Assembly: GCF_000473265.1 (NCBI RefSeq) | Contig: NZ_KI421511.1 | Coordinates: forward strand, 1,663,731 to 1,727,730 | Length of the DNA: 64,000 bases | Direction of reading: 5' to 3' | Source: Amycolatopsis thermoflava N1165 | Lineage (GTDB): Bacteria; Actinomycetota; Actinomycetes; Mycobacteriales; Pseudonocardiaceae | Shown here: piece by piece, positions 36,423 to 45,469 of the stretch | How positions within the stretch are numbered: position 1 is the first letter of the stretch | How the letters are laid out: every line of letters starts with the position of its first letter | Made by a program: the position numbers and the translations under genes | Notes under the pieces: model-generated | The model's database searches: none | Told to the model about the DNA's origin: nothing | What the model saw: only the letters and a program-made list of their open reading frames with translations

Positions 36423-37952
36423 TCAGCTGCGGGAGAACATCGAGAGCATGCGCCGGGTGACGGCGAACCCGCCGAAGATGTTGATCGAGGCGAGCAGGAT
36501 CGCCGCGAACGCCAGCCAGGTCACCGCCCCGCCGCCGTGCCCGACCTGCAACAGCGCGCCGACCACGATGATCCCGGAGATCGCGTTGGTCACCGACATC
36601 AGCGGCGTGTGCAGCGCGTGGTGCACGTGCCCGATCACGTAGAACCCGATCACCACCGCCATCGCGAACACCGTCAGGTGGCCCTGCAACGCCGGCGGCG
36701 ACGCCGCGACCAGCAGGAACAGCAAGGCGCCCGCCACCGCGACCAGCCCGATCCGGGCTGCCGGGGACAGCTTCTTCTTTTCCGGCTCCGGCTCCTTGGC
36801 GGCCGCCTTCGGCGCCGCCTGCGCCGGGGCGGCCGACACCGGCGCCGGGGGCGGCGGCCACAGCAGCTCGCCCTCGCGGACCACGGTCATCGACCGGATG
36901 ACGATGTCCTCCAGGTCGAACACCGGCGTGCCGTCCTTGCCCGGCGTCACCAGCTTCATCAGGTTGACCAGGTTCGTGCCGTACAGCTGCGACGACTGCG
37001 CAGGCAACCGGCCGGGCAGGTCGGTGTAGCCGAGGATCGTCACCCCGTTGTCCGTGGTGACGGCCTTGCCGGCGACCGTGCCCTCGACGTTGCCGCCGTT
37101 GGCGGCGGCCATGTCCACGATCACGCTGCCCGGCCGCATCGAGGCGACCATGTCGGCGGTGATGATCCGCGGCGCCGGCTTCCCGGGGATGAGCGCGGTG
37201 GTGATGATGATGTCCACGTCGCGGCACTGCTCCTCGTAGAGCTGCCGCTCGCGGGCCTTGTAGTCGTCGCTCATCTCCTTGGCGTAGCCGGTCGCCGACA
37301 CCTCGACGTCGGGCGCCTCGATGGACAGGTACTCCCCGCCCAGCGACTTGACCTGGTCGGCCACCTCGGGCCGCGGGTCGGTCGCGCGCACCACCGCGCC
37401 CAGGCTGCCCGCCGCGCCGATCGCGGCCAGACCGGCCACGCCCGCGCCGACGACGAGGACCTTCGCCGGGGGCACCTTGCCCGCGGCGGTGACCTGCCCG
37501 GTGAAGAACCGGCCGAACGTGTGCGCCGCCTCGACCACCGCGCGGTACCCGGCGATGTTGGCCATCGACGACAGCACGTCCAGCGACTGGGCCCGCGAGA
37601 TCCGCGGCACCGCGTCCATCGCCATCGCGGTGATGGGCCGCTTCGCCAGGTCGTCGACCAGCTCCTTGTTCAGGGCCGGGGCCAGCAGGCTGATCAGCGT
37701 CGCGCCCGGCTTCATCGCGTCCAGCTGCTCCTTGGCCGGCGCGTTCACCCCCAGGACGATCTCCGCCTGCACGGCGTTCCCGATGGAGGCGCCGGCTTCG
37801 GCGTACGCCTCGTCGGAGAAGCTCGCCAGCTCCCCGGCGCCCGGCTCCACCACGACCTCGTACCCCAGCTTGAGCAGCTGAGCCACCGTCGCGGGCGTCG
37901 CGGCCACCCTGGTTTCGCCGGGGGTGGCCTCCTTCAGCACTCCGACCAGCAT
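36423..37952 (-). CDS. pntA: NAD(P) transhydrogenase subunit alpha (fused)
   Basis: This 509-residue subunit has the NAD(H)-binding alanine-dehydrogenase-like domain I (start [19 protein letters not shown]; Rossmann segment [35 protein letters not shown]). A proline/lysine linker and about four TM helices follow (from [16 protein letters not shown]). So both parts that are split into PntAA and PntAB in some bacteria are fused here, as in Escherichia coli. It forms the membrane NADPH-producing pump with PntB. Confidence 0.95.
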   Translation of the reverse strand: MLVGVLKEATPGETRVAATPATVAQLLKLGYEVVVEPGAGELASFSDEAYAEAGASIGNAVQAEIVLGVNAPAKEQLDAMKPGATLISLLAPALNKELVDDLAKRPITAMAMDAVPRISRAQSLDVLSSMANIAGYRAVVEAAHTFGRFFTGQVTAAGKVPPAKVLVVGAGVAGLAAIGAAGSLGAVVRATDPRPEVADQVKSLGGEYLSIEAPDVEVSATGYAKEMSDDYKARERQLYEEQCRDVDIIITTALIPGKPAPRIITADMVASMRPGSVIVDMAAANGGNVEGTVAGKAVTTDNGVTILGYTDLPGRLPAQSSQLYGTNLVNLMKLVTPGKDGTPVFDLEDIVIRSMTVVREGELLWPPPPAPVSAAPAQAAPKAAAKEPEPEKKKLSPAARIGLVAVAGALLFLLVAASPPALQGHLTVFAMAVVIGFYVIGHVHHALHTPLMSVTNAISGIIVVGALLQVGHGGGAVTWLAFAAILLASINIFGGFAVTRRMLSMFSRS

Positions 37953-37994
37953 CGAATCACCTCGTCCACGGTTGGACGACGAACGCCGGGTGTC

Positions 37995-38008
37995 GTACGT
38001 CGACGTAC
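37995..38008. promoter_or_regulatory. 14-bp palindrome upstream of pntA
   Basis: GTACGTCGACGTAC is perfectly palindromic and lies 42 bp upstream of the pntA start in the 173-bp divergent region shared with the hydrolase gene. It is a plausible operator; the binder is unknown. Confidence 0.45.
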
Positions 38009-38125
38009 TCCTGGTCGCGCTCCCCCGTGGCCGACCCCGGTCGGGGAGCGCGCGATCATATTCGCAGCCTTTTTAACACGATGGCCCGATTCTGCCGGTG
38101 ACTGCGGCCACATGGGGATGATGGG

Positions 38126-38923
38126 GTGGTGCGCGGGCGGCTGTTGATCGGCGCCGCGGTGGTCGTCATCATCGTGGCGGTGGTGTTCGGCAGCGCCTTC
38201 GCCTTCCAGCGCAGGCTCATCTACCTGCCCTCCGGCGGCCCGGTCCCGTCCGCGGCGGAGGTCCTCCCGGGCGGCCGGGACGTCGCGCTGCGCACCGCGG
38301 ACGGGCTGACTCTCACCTCCTGGTACTTCCCGGTCGCCGCGCCGCGCGCGGCGGTGCTGGTGGCCCCGGGCAACGCCGGCAACCGGTCGCTGCGCGCGCC
38401 GCTCGCCCGGGCCCTGCACGCGGCGGGTGTGGCGACCCTGCTGCTGGACTACCGCGGGTACGGCGGCAACCCGGGCTCGCCGACCGAGGCGGGGCTCGCG
38501 CTGGACGTGCGCGCGGCCCGCGAGTTCCTGGCCGCGCAGGCGCGGGTGCCGCTGGTCTACTTCGGCGAGAGCCTGGGCGCGGCGGTGGTGGCCGGGCTCG
38601 CCGTGGACTTCCCGCCTGCCGCGCTGGTGCTGCGCTCGCCGTTCACCGACCTCGCCGCGGTCGCCCGGCGGCACTACCCGTTCCTGCCGGTGCGGCTGTT
38701 GCTGCTGGACACCTTCCCGGTCGCCGACCAGGTGGCGCGGGTGCCCGCGCCGGTCACCGTGGTCTACGGCGGCGCCGACTCGATCGTGCCGCCGGAGCAG
38801 AGCCGGGCCGTCGCGGCGGCCGCCGGCGGGCGGGCGGTCGAGGTGCCCGGCGCGGACCACAACGACCCGGTGCTGCTGGACGGCCCCGCCGTGATCGCCG
38901 CGATCACCGCGGCGGCCGGCTGA
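38126..38923 (+). CDS. membrane-anchored alpha/beta hydrolase (Bem46/ABHD-like)
   Basis: This 265-residue protein has an N-terminal TM helix (LLIGAAVVVIIVAVVFGSAFAF), then FQRRLIYLPSG. The alpha/beta hydrolase core has LLLDYRGYGGNPGSPTE, nucleophile elbow YFGESLGAA, acid VVYGGADSIVPP and catalytic His in GADHNDP. This order is that of Bem46/YfhR-type serine hydrolases facing outward or at the membrane. The start is GTG 38126 (GTG 38129 possible). Its stop abuts the convergent acyl-CoA dehydrogenase pseudogene. Confidence 0.87.
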   Translation: MVRGRLLIGAAVVVIIVAVVFGSAFAFQRRLIYLPSGGPVPSAAEVLPGGRDVALRTADGLTLTSWYFPVAAPRAAVLVAPGNAGNRSLRAPLARALHAAGVATLLLDYRGYGGNPGSPTEAGLALDVRAAREFLAAQARVPLVYFGESLGAAVVAGLAVDFPPAALVLRSPFTDLAAVARRHYPFLPVRLLLLDTFPVADQVARVPAPVTVVYGGADSIVPPEQSRAVAAAAGGRAVEVPGADHNDPVLLDGPAVIAAITAAAG

Positions 38924-38924
38924 C

Positions 38925-39771
38925 CAGCGGAACGCGGCCTGCCCGGTCATCGCCTGGCCGACGACCAGCGTGTGCATCTCGACCGTGCCCTCGTGGGTGA
39001 GCACCGATTCGAGGTTGTTGGCGTGCCGGATGACCGGGGTACTCCAGGGAGATCCCGTTCGCGCCGAGGATCGTGCGCGCGGCGCGGCAGATCTCCAGCG
39101 CCTCCCGCGCGTTGTTGAGCTTGCCCAGGCTGACCTGCTCCGGGCGCAGCTCACCGGCGTCCTCGCGGCGGCCGAGGTGCAGCGTCTGCTGGATCAGCTG
39201 GAACCCGGCGATCGGACGGCCGAACTGGACCCGGTCGCCGGCGTGAGACAGCGCGGCGGCCAGCGCCGAGCGGGCCCCAGATGATCCCGTACCGGGCTTC
39301 GTTTAGGCAGCTCAGCGGACCTTTCAGGCCGGTGACGCCGGGCAGCACCCCGTCCGCGGGCAGGCGGACGGGGTGCTGCTCGCGGACGGGGTGCTGCCCG
39401 GCCTTCTGCTCCGCCGACCCCCACCGCCACAGGGTGAACATCGCCAGCGAGCCCTGCACCGACACCAGGCAGCGGATGCCGGAGTCGGCCGCCTCCAGCT
39501 CCAGGCAGGCCAGGCCGTACTCGGTGGCGGACATGCCGGCGCAGCCGTAGCCCTCCAGGTGCATCCCGAGCACGCCGAGCGCGCCCAGCTCCTTGGCCAG
39601 GCCGCGGACGTCGTCGATGCGGCCGCGTTCGGACCAGCCCGCGACGTGCGGTTCGATGCGCTCGGCGCACAGCTGCCGCACGGCGGAGCGGACGGCCTTC
39701 TCCTCGGGGTGAGCACCTCGTCGATGCCGGCCGGGTCGAGCGGGGCGAACGGCGGCGGTGGGGAGTTCCAT
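38925..39771 (-). pseudogene. decayed glutaryl-CoA dehydrogenase-like acyl-CoA dehydrogenase
   Basis: Pieces of a glutaryl-CoA dehydrogenase follow in order on the minus strand but in shifting frames: LDPAGIDEVLTP, EEKAVRSAVRQLCAERI, MSATEYGLACLELEAADSG, SVQGSLAMFTLWRWGSAEQK, then a jump over about 125 residues to LPADGVLPGVTGLKGPLS and NEARYGIIWG, then RPEQVSLGKLNNAREALEI, ILGANGISLEYPVIRHANNL and HEGTVEMHTLVVGQAMTG. At least four frameshifts and one large deletion are needed. The end runs into the neighbouring hydrolase stop. It lies 10 bp downstream of the FAD monooxygenase gene, so it was once its operon partner. Confidence 0.85.
39342..39397. repeat. fold-back repeat at the pseudogene deletion junction
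   Basis: GCAGCACCCCGTCCGC (39342-39357) is followed by two direct copies of its exact complement (39364-39379 and 39382-39397). The three 16-mers sit exactly at the point where the dehydrogenase lost its middle domain, consistent with a replication-slippage or template-switch event. Confidence 0.8.
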
Positions 39772-39781
39772 CGCCGCGTCC

Positions 39782-40942
39782 TCACACGCCGGGCCGGTCC
39801 CCGACGCGGACGTCGTGCCCGAAGAGCCAGCTCAGCGCGTCCAGGCTCATGATCGCGCCACCGGCCAGCGCCTCGTCGCGGCGGGCCTGCTCCGGGCCGT
39901 CGGGCAGGTGGTAGCTGACGTTGTTGCCCCACGACTGGCGCTGGATGCGGGCGGTCCGGTCGAGCCGCCGCGCCTCGTACCGCTGGAGGGCCTCCGCGGG
40001 CCCGGCCGTGGCGAGGGATGCGGCGAGCACCGCCGCGTCCTCGATGGCCTGGGCGGCGCCCTGGGCCAGGAACGGCAGCATCGGGTGGCACGCGTCGCCG
40101 ACGAGCGTGGTCGTCGGCGTGGACCAGCGGGGCAGCGGTTCGCGGTCGTGCAGGCCCCAGCGGTAGACCGGTTCGGTGACGCGGTCGAGGATCTTGCGCA
40201 CCTCGGGTGACCAGCCGTCGAAGTGCTCGCGCAGGCGTGTCACGTCGCCCGGCGCGGTCCACGATTCGTCCGGCCAGTCGTCGGCGGGCGCGACGCAGAC
40301 GACATTGAGCAGGCGGGCGCCGCGGCCGACCGGGTAGGCCACGAGGTGCCGTCCCGGGCCGAGCCAGATCCGCACGACCGGCTCGGTGTCGTTGGGCAGC
40401 AGGGCCCGGTAGGCGCACATGCCGGAGAACCGCGGCGCGGTTTCCGGCACGGTGCTGGTGCGGACGGCGGAGTGGATGCCGTCGGCGCCGACCACCACGT
40501 CCGCGGTTTCGGTGGCGCCGTCGGCGAAGCGCACCGTCCGGCCGTCCTCGACGGCCGCCACCTGACGGCCGAAGGACACCGTGCCCGCGGGGATCGCCGC
40601 GGCGAGCGCGGCGATGAGGTCCGGGCGGTAGAGCGTGTAGTAGGGCGCGCCGAACCGGGCGCGCACCTGCCCGGCGAGCGGCCACTCGGTGAGGACGGAA
40701 TCGTCCGCCCAGCGCAGGAAGCGAGTGGCCACCGGTTCGACGGCCGTGTCCCGCAACGCTTCCCCGAGGCCGAGGCTGTCCAGCACCCTGGTGGCGTTCG
40801 GTCCCAACTGGACACCCGCGCCGATCTCCCCGAACCCGGCGGCCCGCTCGACGACCCGCACGTCCAGCCCGGCCCGCACGAGCGCGAGCGCGGTGGTCAG
40901 CCCGCCGATGCCACCCCCGGCGACGATGATGCGCACGCCCAT
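39782..40942 (-). CDS. FAD-dependent monooxygenase (salicylate/3-hydroxybenzoate hydroxylase-like)
   Basis: This 386-residue class A flavoprotein hydroxylase has the three fingerprints: IIVAGGGIGGLTTALAL at the N-terminus, the DG motif VVVGADGIHSAVR near residue 155, and the GD motif TTLVGDACHPMLPFLAQGA near residue 285. The phrase GAGVQLGPNATRVLDSLGL is typical of salicylate and 3-hydroxybenzoate hydroxylases. It should use NAD(P)H and O2 on an aromatic acid. Decayed glutaryl-CoA dehydrogenase sequence follows it. ATG 40942 directly follows GGGGGAG. Confidence 0.88.
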   Translation of the reverse strand: MGVRIIVAGGGIGGLTTALALVRAGLDVRVVERAAGFGEIGAGVQLGPNATRVLDSLGLGEALRDTAVEPVATRFLRWADDSVLTEWPLAGQVRARFGAPYYTLYRPDLIAALAAAIPAGTVSFGRQVAAVEDGRTVRFADGATETADVVVGADGIHSAVRTSTVPETAPRFSGMCAYRALLPNDTEPVVRIWLGPGRHLVAYPVGRGARLLNVVCVAPADDWPDESWTAPGDVTRLREHFDGWSPEVRKILDRVTEPVYRWGLHDREPLPRWSTPTTTLVGDACHPMLPFLAQGAAQAIEDAAVLAASLATAGPAEALQRYEARRLDRTARIQRQSWGNNVSYHLPDGPEQARRDEALAGGAIMSLDALSWLFGHDVRVGDRPGV

Positions 40943-41021
40943 CTCCCCCTTCGATGCGGCGACCTGCCCACGCTAGCGGCGCGCGCCGGGGAAGTGCAGC
41001 GCCATTCGGCCGTAAGGGCTG

Positions 41022-41948
41022 TCAGAGAGCCGTCGCCAGCGTGTCGAGCGCGGCCAAGCGGTCGTCTCCCACCGGGATCAGCACCACCGAGTCCGCGCCG
41101 AGGCCGGCGATCCGCCGCCGCACGGCGTCCGCGGGACCGGCCAGCGTCAGCGCGTCCACCCACTCCCCCGGCAACGCCGCCGCGAACGAGTCGCCGTCCT
41201 GGTGCCGCGCACGCAGCGCACGCAGCTCGGCGGCGAACGGCAGCGGGTCCACGTGCGCGGACAGCTCGGGATCCCCGATGGCGGCGAGCAGCGGCCGCAC
41301 CCGGGCGCGGGCCGCCTCGGCGTCCGGGGCCACCACCGCGTGCCCGAACACCACTACCCGCGCTTGCGGCGGCAGGATCCGCCGGGCCGCGGCGATGTAC
41401 TCGGCGGGCGCCGGTTCGGCCAGGATCACGCCGTCCAGCTCGGCCCCGGCCACGGCGAGCGACTTCGGGCCGCGCACCCCGGCGAGCACCGGCGGGACGG
41501 TCTCCGGAGCCGTCTCCAGTCCGGCGCCGTCGAGCCGCACGTACCGGCCCTCGGCCCGGACCCGCTCCCCGCGCAGCAACCCCGTCAGCGCCCGCGCGTA
41601 CTCGGCGAACAACGTCAGCGGGCTCGCCGGCCACGCCCCCACCTGGCGCATCCACCCCGGCACCCCGTGCCCGATGCCGGCGACGAGCCGGCCGGGGTGG
41701 AGCCGCGCCAGCGTCGCCAGTTCCATCGCGGTGAAGGCGACGTTGCGCGCCCCGGCAGGCAGGATGCCGATCCCCACGCGGATCCGGGACGTCACCGCCA
41801 GCACCGTCGCCGCCTGCGCGATCCCGCCGTGGAAGCCGAGGTCCTCCACGATCCACACCTCGCCGAAGCCGAGTTCCTCGGCCCGCCGGGCGAACGGCAC
41901 GATCTCCGCCGCCGCGAGATCCCGCGGCAGCATCACCCCGGCCGTCAT
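41022..41948 (-). CDS. LLM-class (F420-dependent-like) oxidoreductase
   Basis: This 308-residue luciferase-like TIM-barrel protein starts VMLPRDLAAAEIVPFARRAEELGFGEVW and continues with RIRVGIGILPAGARNVAFTAMELATLARLHPGR, which in shorter pieces are the signatures of F420-dependent reductases (for example GRLVAGIGHGVPGWM and VLAGVRGPKSLAVA). Cofactor F420 or FMN cannot be told apart by eye, though F420 is usual in this lineage. ATG 41948 overlaps the stop of the DinB-like gene (ATGA), so they are coupled. Confidence 0.85.
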   Translation of the reverse strand: MTAGVMLPRDLAAAEIVPFARRAEELGFGEVWIVEDLGFHGGIAQAATVLAVTSRIRVGIGILPAGARNVAFTAMELATLARLHPGRLVAGIGHGVPGWMRQVGAWPASPLTLFAEYARALTGLLRGERVRAEGRYVRLDGAGLETAPETVPPVLAGVRGPKSLAVAGAELDGVILAEPAPAEYIAAARRILPPQARVVVFGHAVVAPDAEAARARVRPLLAAIGDPELSAHVDPLPFAAELRALRARHQDGDSFAAALPGEWVDALTLAGPADAVRRRIAGLGADSVVLIPVGDDRLAALDTLATAL

Positions 41949-42601
41949 CCGAGCACGAACGGGAGTCGCGCGGCCAGCGGCCCCAGCGCCGCCCGCTCGG
42001 CCTCGGTGGGAGCCCGCCGCCCGGTGCCGACCAGGAGCGCGTCCGTGTCGGAGAACGATTCGGGGAACGGCGCCCCCGCGATCTTCTCCAGCATTTCGCG
42101 TGACGCGGCGAGGCCCTCCGCGGGCGGCCCGGCCACGGACGGCAGGTGCGCCACCAGGTCGAGGTGGTGCAGCGTCCACTCCATGACGTAGGTGGACAGG
42201 TAGGCGGCCACGGTGAGGACCTGGTCGCGCGTCCGCACCCGCGTCGACGGGTCGGCCAGCTCCGCGGCGCGCCCGGCCGCGGAGCCGACGTCGTCGAGGT
42301 GGAACTTCAGCAGCCACGGCTCCCCGTAGGCCGCGGCCAGCCGCACGGTCAGCGCGTCGAGCGGGTCCTCACCGGTCGGCGGCTCGTCGCTGACCTCCCA
42401 GTAGGTCAGCTCGTCCCGGGTCGGCTCCTCGTCCGCCGGGGTGACGAGCGTGATGAGCACGTCCTGCGCGTCGATGACCAGGTGGCACACCAGGTCCCGC
42501 ACCAGCCAGCCGGCGCAGCCGGACGGACGGGCGAGGTCGTCGTCGGCGAGTCCGGCGACCGCGGTCCGCAGCGCCGCCCACGAGCGTGAGAAGAGATCCA
42601 C
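41945..42601 (-). CDS. mycothiol-dependent maleylpyruvate isomerase/DinB-like protein
   Basis: This 218-residue protein has the MDMPI N-terminal four-helix fold: SWAALRTAVAGLADDDLARPSGCAGWLVRDLVCHLV with histidines at CHLV, WTLHHLDL near residue 140 giving the third metal site. Such proteins use mycothiol and a divalent metal. I chose GTG 42601 because TAGCTT lies 7 nt upstream, the leaderless pattern; a TTG at 42610 would add three residues. It is coupled to the LLM gene. Substrate is unknown. Confidence 0.82.
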   Translation of the reverse strand: MDLFSRSWAALRTAVAGLADDDLARPSGCAGWLVRDLVCHLVIDAQDVLITLVTPADEEPTRDELTYWEVSDEPPTGEDPLDALTVRLAAAYGEPWLLKFHLDDVGSAAGRAAELADPSTRVRTRDQVLTVAAYLSTYVMEWTLHHLDLVAHLPSVAGPPAEGLAASREMLEKIAGAPFPESFSDTDALLVGTGRRAPTEAERAALGPLAARLPFVLG

Positions 42602-42643
42602 GCTTCGCAAGCTAACAGCGCCCGCCCGCCCGGGCGACCGGTT

Positions 42644-42970
42644 TCAGGCACGGGCACGGGCGCGGGCGAGCCCGAGCCCGCCCAGCGCGGCGGCGACCAG
42701 CCCGATGGCCAGGGCCGCGAACCCGCCGACGATGCCGTACCCGGTGCCCGGGCCGCCCTCGGCCATCGCCACCACGATCCCGCCGGCCGCCATGCCGGCC
42801 ACGCCGGTGGCCAGTGCCGCGGTGGCGCCCCGCCGCCGGTGCCGGGCCACCGCGAGCGCTCCGGCGACCACCCCGGCCAGCGCCACCAGTGCGGCGACTG
42901 CTCCGACGAGCCGTCCGGTGGTGAGCGTTCCGGCGTCGACGGACTGGGCGAGCGTGTACTGGACGATCAT
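42644..42970 (-). CDS. small membrane protein, DUF6223-like
   Basis: This 108-residue protein has three hydrophobic segments (VGAVAALVALAGVVAGALAVA, ATGVAGMAAGGIVVAMAE, YGIVGGFAALAIGLVAAAL) after a short N-terminus. The LTTGRLVGAVAALVALAGVV start and glycine-rich middle look like the DUF6223 family of actinobacteria; the naming is from memory. It is divergent from a sensor kinase gene and could be its target. ATG 42970 has GGAG 6 nt upstream. Confidence 0.7.
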   Translation of the reverse strand: MIVQYTLAQSVDAGTLTTGRLVGAVAALVALAGVVAGALAVARHRRRGATAALATGVAGMAAGGIVVAMAEGGPGTGYGIVGGFAALAIGLVAAALGGLGLARARARA

Positions 42971-43006
42971 GGCGAACTCCTTCTGCCGCAACGGTTTTTC
43001 CGACAC

Positions 43007-43028
43007 CGTGATCCTGCGCCGGATCACG
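43007..43028 (-). promoter_or_regulatory. CGTGATC-N8-GATCACG dyad upstream of the small membrane protein
   Basis: A perfect 7-bp inverted repeat with an 8-nt spacer lies 37 bp upstream of the DUF6223-like start, between it and the two-component genes. It is a candidate site for the NarL-type regulator encoded next door. Confidence 0.45.
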
Positions 43029-43168
43029 CCGCCGGTCGTCCGGCAGGCGCAGGCAATCCGCGCTGCCGCCGGCGCCGCAGGAACAGCGGAAGTACTGCGC
43101 CCGCGGTAGTGGCGGGATGCTGCGCGCGCAGGACTCGCCCGCGCCACGATCCGGCTAGGGTTTCGGGC

Positions 43169-44329
43169 ATGAGCCGCGCCGGGAACTGGATGATGCGCGC
43201 CGGCAACGGGACGATCCGCGCCGGGGGCGGGACGATCCGTGCCGGGGATTGGGCGATCGGCGCCGGGATGGCGGCGATCCTCCTGGTGACCGCGCTGTCG
43301 GCGCCCGCCCCGGCTCTCGCCCCGCTGGGCTACGCGCTGCTGGCCGCCGGTGGTCTGGCACTGGCCGCGCACCGCCGGGCGCCGGTGGCCGTGCTGGCGG
43401 CGGCCGGGCTGAGCGCGCTGGGCGCCCAGGCGATCGGGGTCGACGTGCCGGCGCTGGCCTACCTGTTCGCGGTGTCCGCCGCCGTCCGCGCCGGGCGGCG
43501 GCTCGTCGCGGTGGCCGCCACCGTGGTCATGCTGGCCGCGCTGCCGTTCGTGCTGCTGATCTCGCACGAGGAGACCGTCGGCGCGGCGTTCGCCCACTCC
43601 CGGGACGTGCTCCAGCTGGCGTGGCTGGTCGCCGCGGGTGCGGCGGGCGAGGCGGTGCGGCAGGCCGAGCGCCGGGCGGACGAGGCCGAGCGCACCAGGG
43701 AGGAGACCGCGCGGCGCCGCGCCGACGAGGAGCGCCTGCACATCGCCCGCGAGCTGCACGATTCGCTCACCCACCAGATCTCCGTCATCAAGGTGCAGGC
43801 CGAGGTCGCCGTGCACCTCGCCCGTAAGCGCGGCGACGAGGTGCCCGAATCGCTGCTGGCGATCCGCGACGCCGGCCGGGAGGCGGCCCGCGAGCTGCGG
43901 GCGACCCTGGAGGCGCTGCGCGACGACGACACCAGCCCGCCGCGCGGGCTGGACGACGTCCCGGAACTGGTGCGGCGCGCGCGGTCCACCGGCCTGGAGA
44001 CGACGCTGACGATCGACGGCGAACGCGACGAAATCCCCGCCGCCGTGCAGCGCACCGCCTACCGGATCGTCCAGGAATCGCTGACCAACGTGGCCCGGCA
44101 CGCCCGCGCCGCCGGCGCGTCGGTCCACATCGGATACCGGCCCGGCGCGGTCGAGATCCGCGTGGACGACGACGGAACGGCCACAGTGGACGCCCCGCCG
44201 TCGCCCGGGGTCGGGCTGCTCGGCATGCGGGAGCGGGTCACCGCGCTCGGCGGCCGCCTCGTCGCCGCGCCCCGGGACGACGGCGGGTTCCGCGTCCACG
44301 CCGAACTGCCCGTGGAGCGGGTGCCGTGA
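43169..44329 (+). CDS. two-component sensor histidine kinase (NarL/LiaS type)
   Basis: This 386-residue kinase has about five TM helices with short loops, a coiled-coil linker rich in RRADE, the HisKA_3 box IARELHDSLTHQISVIK near residue 200 (H of ELHD is phosphorylated), and HATPase motifs IVQESLTNVARHA and GVGLLGMRERV. The first 35 residues are five near-identical seven-residue repeats (pattern xIRAGxx). ATG 43169 follows TAGGGT by 7 nt, so it is probably leaderless. It overlaps the response-regulator start by 4 bp. Confidence 0.92.
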   Translation: MSRAGNWMMRAGNGTIRAGGGTIRAGDWAIGAGMAAILLVTALSAPAPALAPLGYALLAAGGLALAAHRRAPVAVLAAAGLSALGAQAIGVDVPALAYLFAVSAAVRAGRRLVAVAATVVMLAALPFVLLISHEETVGAAFAHSRDVLQLAWLVAAGAAGEAVRQAERRADEAERTREETARRRADEERLHIARELHDSLTHQISVIKVQAEVAVHLARKRGDEVPESLLAIRDAGREAARELRATLEALRDDDTSPPRGLDDVPELVRRARSTGLETTLTIDGERDEIPAAVQRTAYRIVQESLTNVARHARAAGASVHIGYRPGAVEIRVDDDGTATVDAPPSPGVGLLGMRERVTALGGRLVAAPRDDGGFRVHAELPVERVP

Positions 44330-45018
44330 TCCGCGTTCTGCTGGTGGACGACCAGCCGCTCATCCGCAGCGGGTTCCGCGCGCTGCTGGACAACGAGGAC
44401 GACATCGAGGTGGTGGCCGAGGCCGCCGACGGCGCGGCCGGAGTCGAGCTCGCCCGCGAGCACGTGCCGGACATCGCGCTCGTCGACGTCCAGATGCCGG
44501 TCGTGGACGGCATCGAAGCCACCCGCCGGATCGCCGCGGACCCGGCGCTGGCGGCGGTGCACGTGGTCATCCTGACCAACTACGGCCTGGACGAGTACGT
44601 GTTCGACGCGCTGCGCGCCGGTGCCGCCGGGTTCCTGGTCAAGGACATCCAGCCGGAGGACTTCCTGCACGCCGTGCGGGTCGCCGCCCGCGGTGACGCG
44701 CTGCTGGCCCCGTCGATCACCCGCAAGCTGATCGACCGGTACGTCAGCCGCCCGCTGCACCCCGGCCCCGGCCTCGGCGAGCTGACCAACCGCGAGCGCG
44801 AGGCGGTGGCGCTGGTCGCGCAGGGACTGTCCAACGACGAGATCGCCGAGCGCATGGTGATCAGCCCGCTGACCGCGAAGACGCACGTCAACCGCGCGAT
44901 GACCAAGCTGCACGCGCGCGACCGCGCGCAACTGGTGGTGCTCGCCTACGAGTCCGGGCTGGTCGCGCCCGCGAACCGGTCAGGAATCGAGAAGCACCGG
45001 CCCGCACCGCGGGGTTGA
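44326..45018 (+). CDS. NarL/FixJ-family response regulator
   Basis: This 230-residue regulator has a receiver domain with acidic pocket VDDQ, phospho-acceptor D54 (ALVDVQMP), T in LTNY and K in LVKD. The C-terminal LuxR-type HTH reads LTNREREAVALVAQGLSNDEIAERM. It pairs with the kinase whose stop it overlaps (GTGA). Its targets are unknown; the dyad before the divergent membrane protein is a candidate. Confidence 0.94.
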   Translation: MIRVLLVDDQPLIRSGFRALLDNEDDIEVVAEAADGAAGVELAREHVPDIALVDVQMPVVDGIEATRRIAADPALAAVHVVILTNYGLDEYVFDALRAGAAGFLVKDIQPEDFLHAVRVAARGDALLAPSITRKLIDRYVSRPLHPGPGLGELTNREREAVALVAQGLSNDEIAERMVISPLTAKTHVNRAMTKLHARDRAQLVVLAYESGLVAPANRSGIEKHRPAPRG

Positions 45019-45027
45019 CTGTCCGGC

Positions 45028-45450
45028 ATGGCGAGCAAGCTCTCACTCTGGTTCCAGCGGCGCATGAACGCCCGCACCGTCACGCGCATCCGCCGCAAGG
45101 GCGGCCGGATGATGGGCATGGAGGTCCTGATCCTGCACACCACCGGCCGCCGCAGCGGGCAGCCTCGGGAGAGGCCGGTGACCTGGTTCGCCGACGGCGA
45201 CGACTGGCTGCTCGTCGCCTCCGGCGGCGGCAATCGGAACCCGGACTGGTATGCGAACCTGATGGCGCACCCGGACCGGGCGGCGATCGAGCTGTCCGGT
45301 CCGGACCGGGTGCCGGTGAAGCCGCAGCGGCTCGAGGGGGCCGACCGAGCCCGGGCGTGGCAGCGCATCGTCGCGGCGCAGCCGCGCTACGACAAGTACC
45401 AGCGCAAGAGCGACCGCGAGTACCCGGTGGTCCGGCTGACCCGGCGGTGA
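45028..45450 (+). CDS. deazaflavin (F420)-dependent nitroreductase family protein
   Basis: This 140-residue split-barrel protein matches the Ddn/FDOR family: LILHTTGRRSGQPRERPVTWF near residue 35, WLLVASGGGNRNPDWYANL, and PRYDKYQRKSDREYPVVRL at the end. Such enzymes reduce enones or nitro groups with F420H2. ATG 45028 is 9 bp after the regulator stop, so it may be read in the same transcript. Confidence 0.88.
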   Translation: MASKLSLWFQRRMNARTVTRIRRKGGRMMGMEVLILHTTGRRSGQPRERPVTWFADGDDWLLVASGGGNRNPDWYANLMAHPDRAAIELSGPDRVPVKPQRLEGADRARAWQRIVAAQPRYDKYQRKSDREYPVVRLTRR

Positions 45451-45469
45451 CCGCCTGGAGTCTCCGGCC

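Noticed and set aside
43169-43273. The 21-bp repeats as a non-coding satellite
   Set aside because: They are in frame with the kinase, keep the heptad pattern, and directly follow a promoter-like hexamer, so they are better read as coding.
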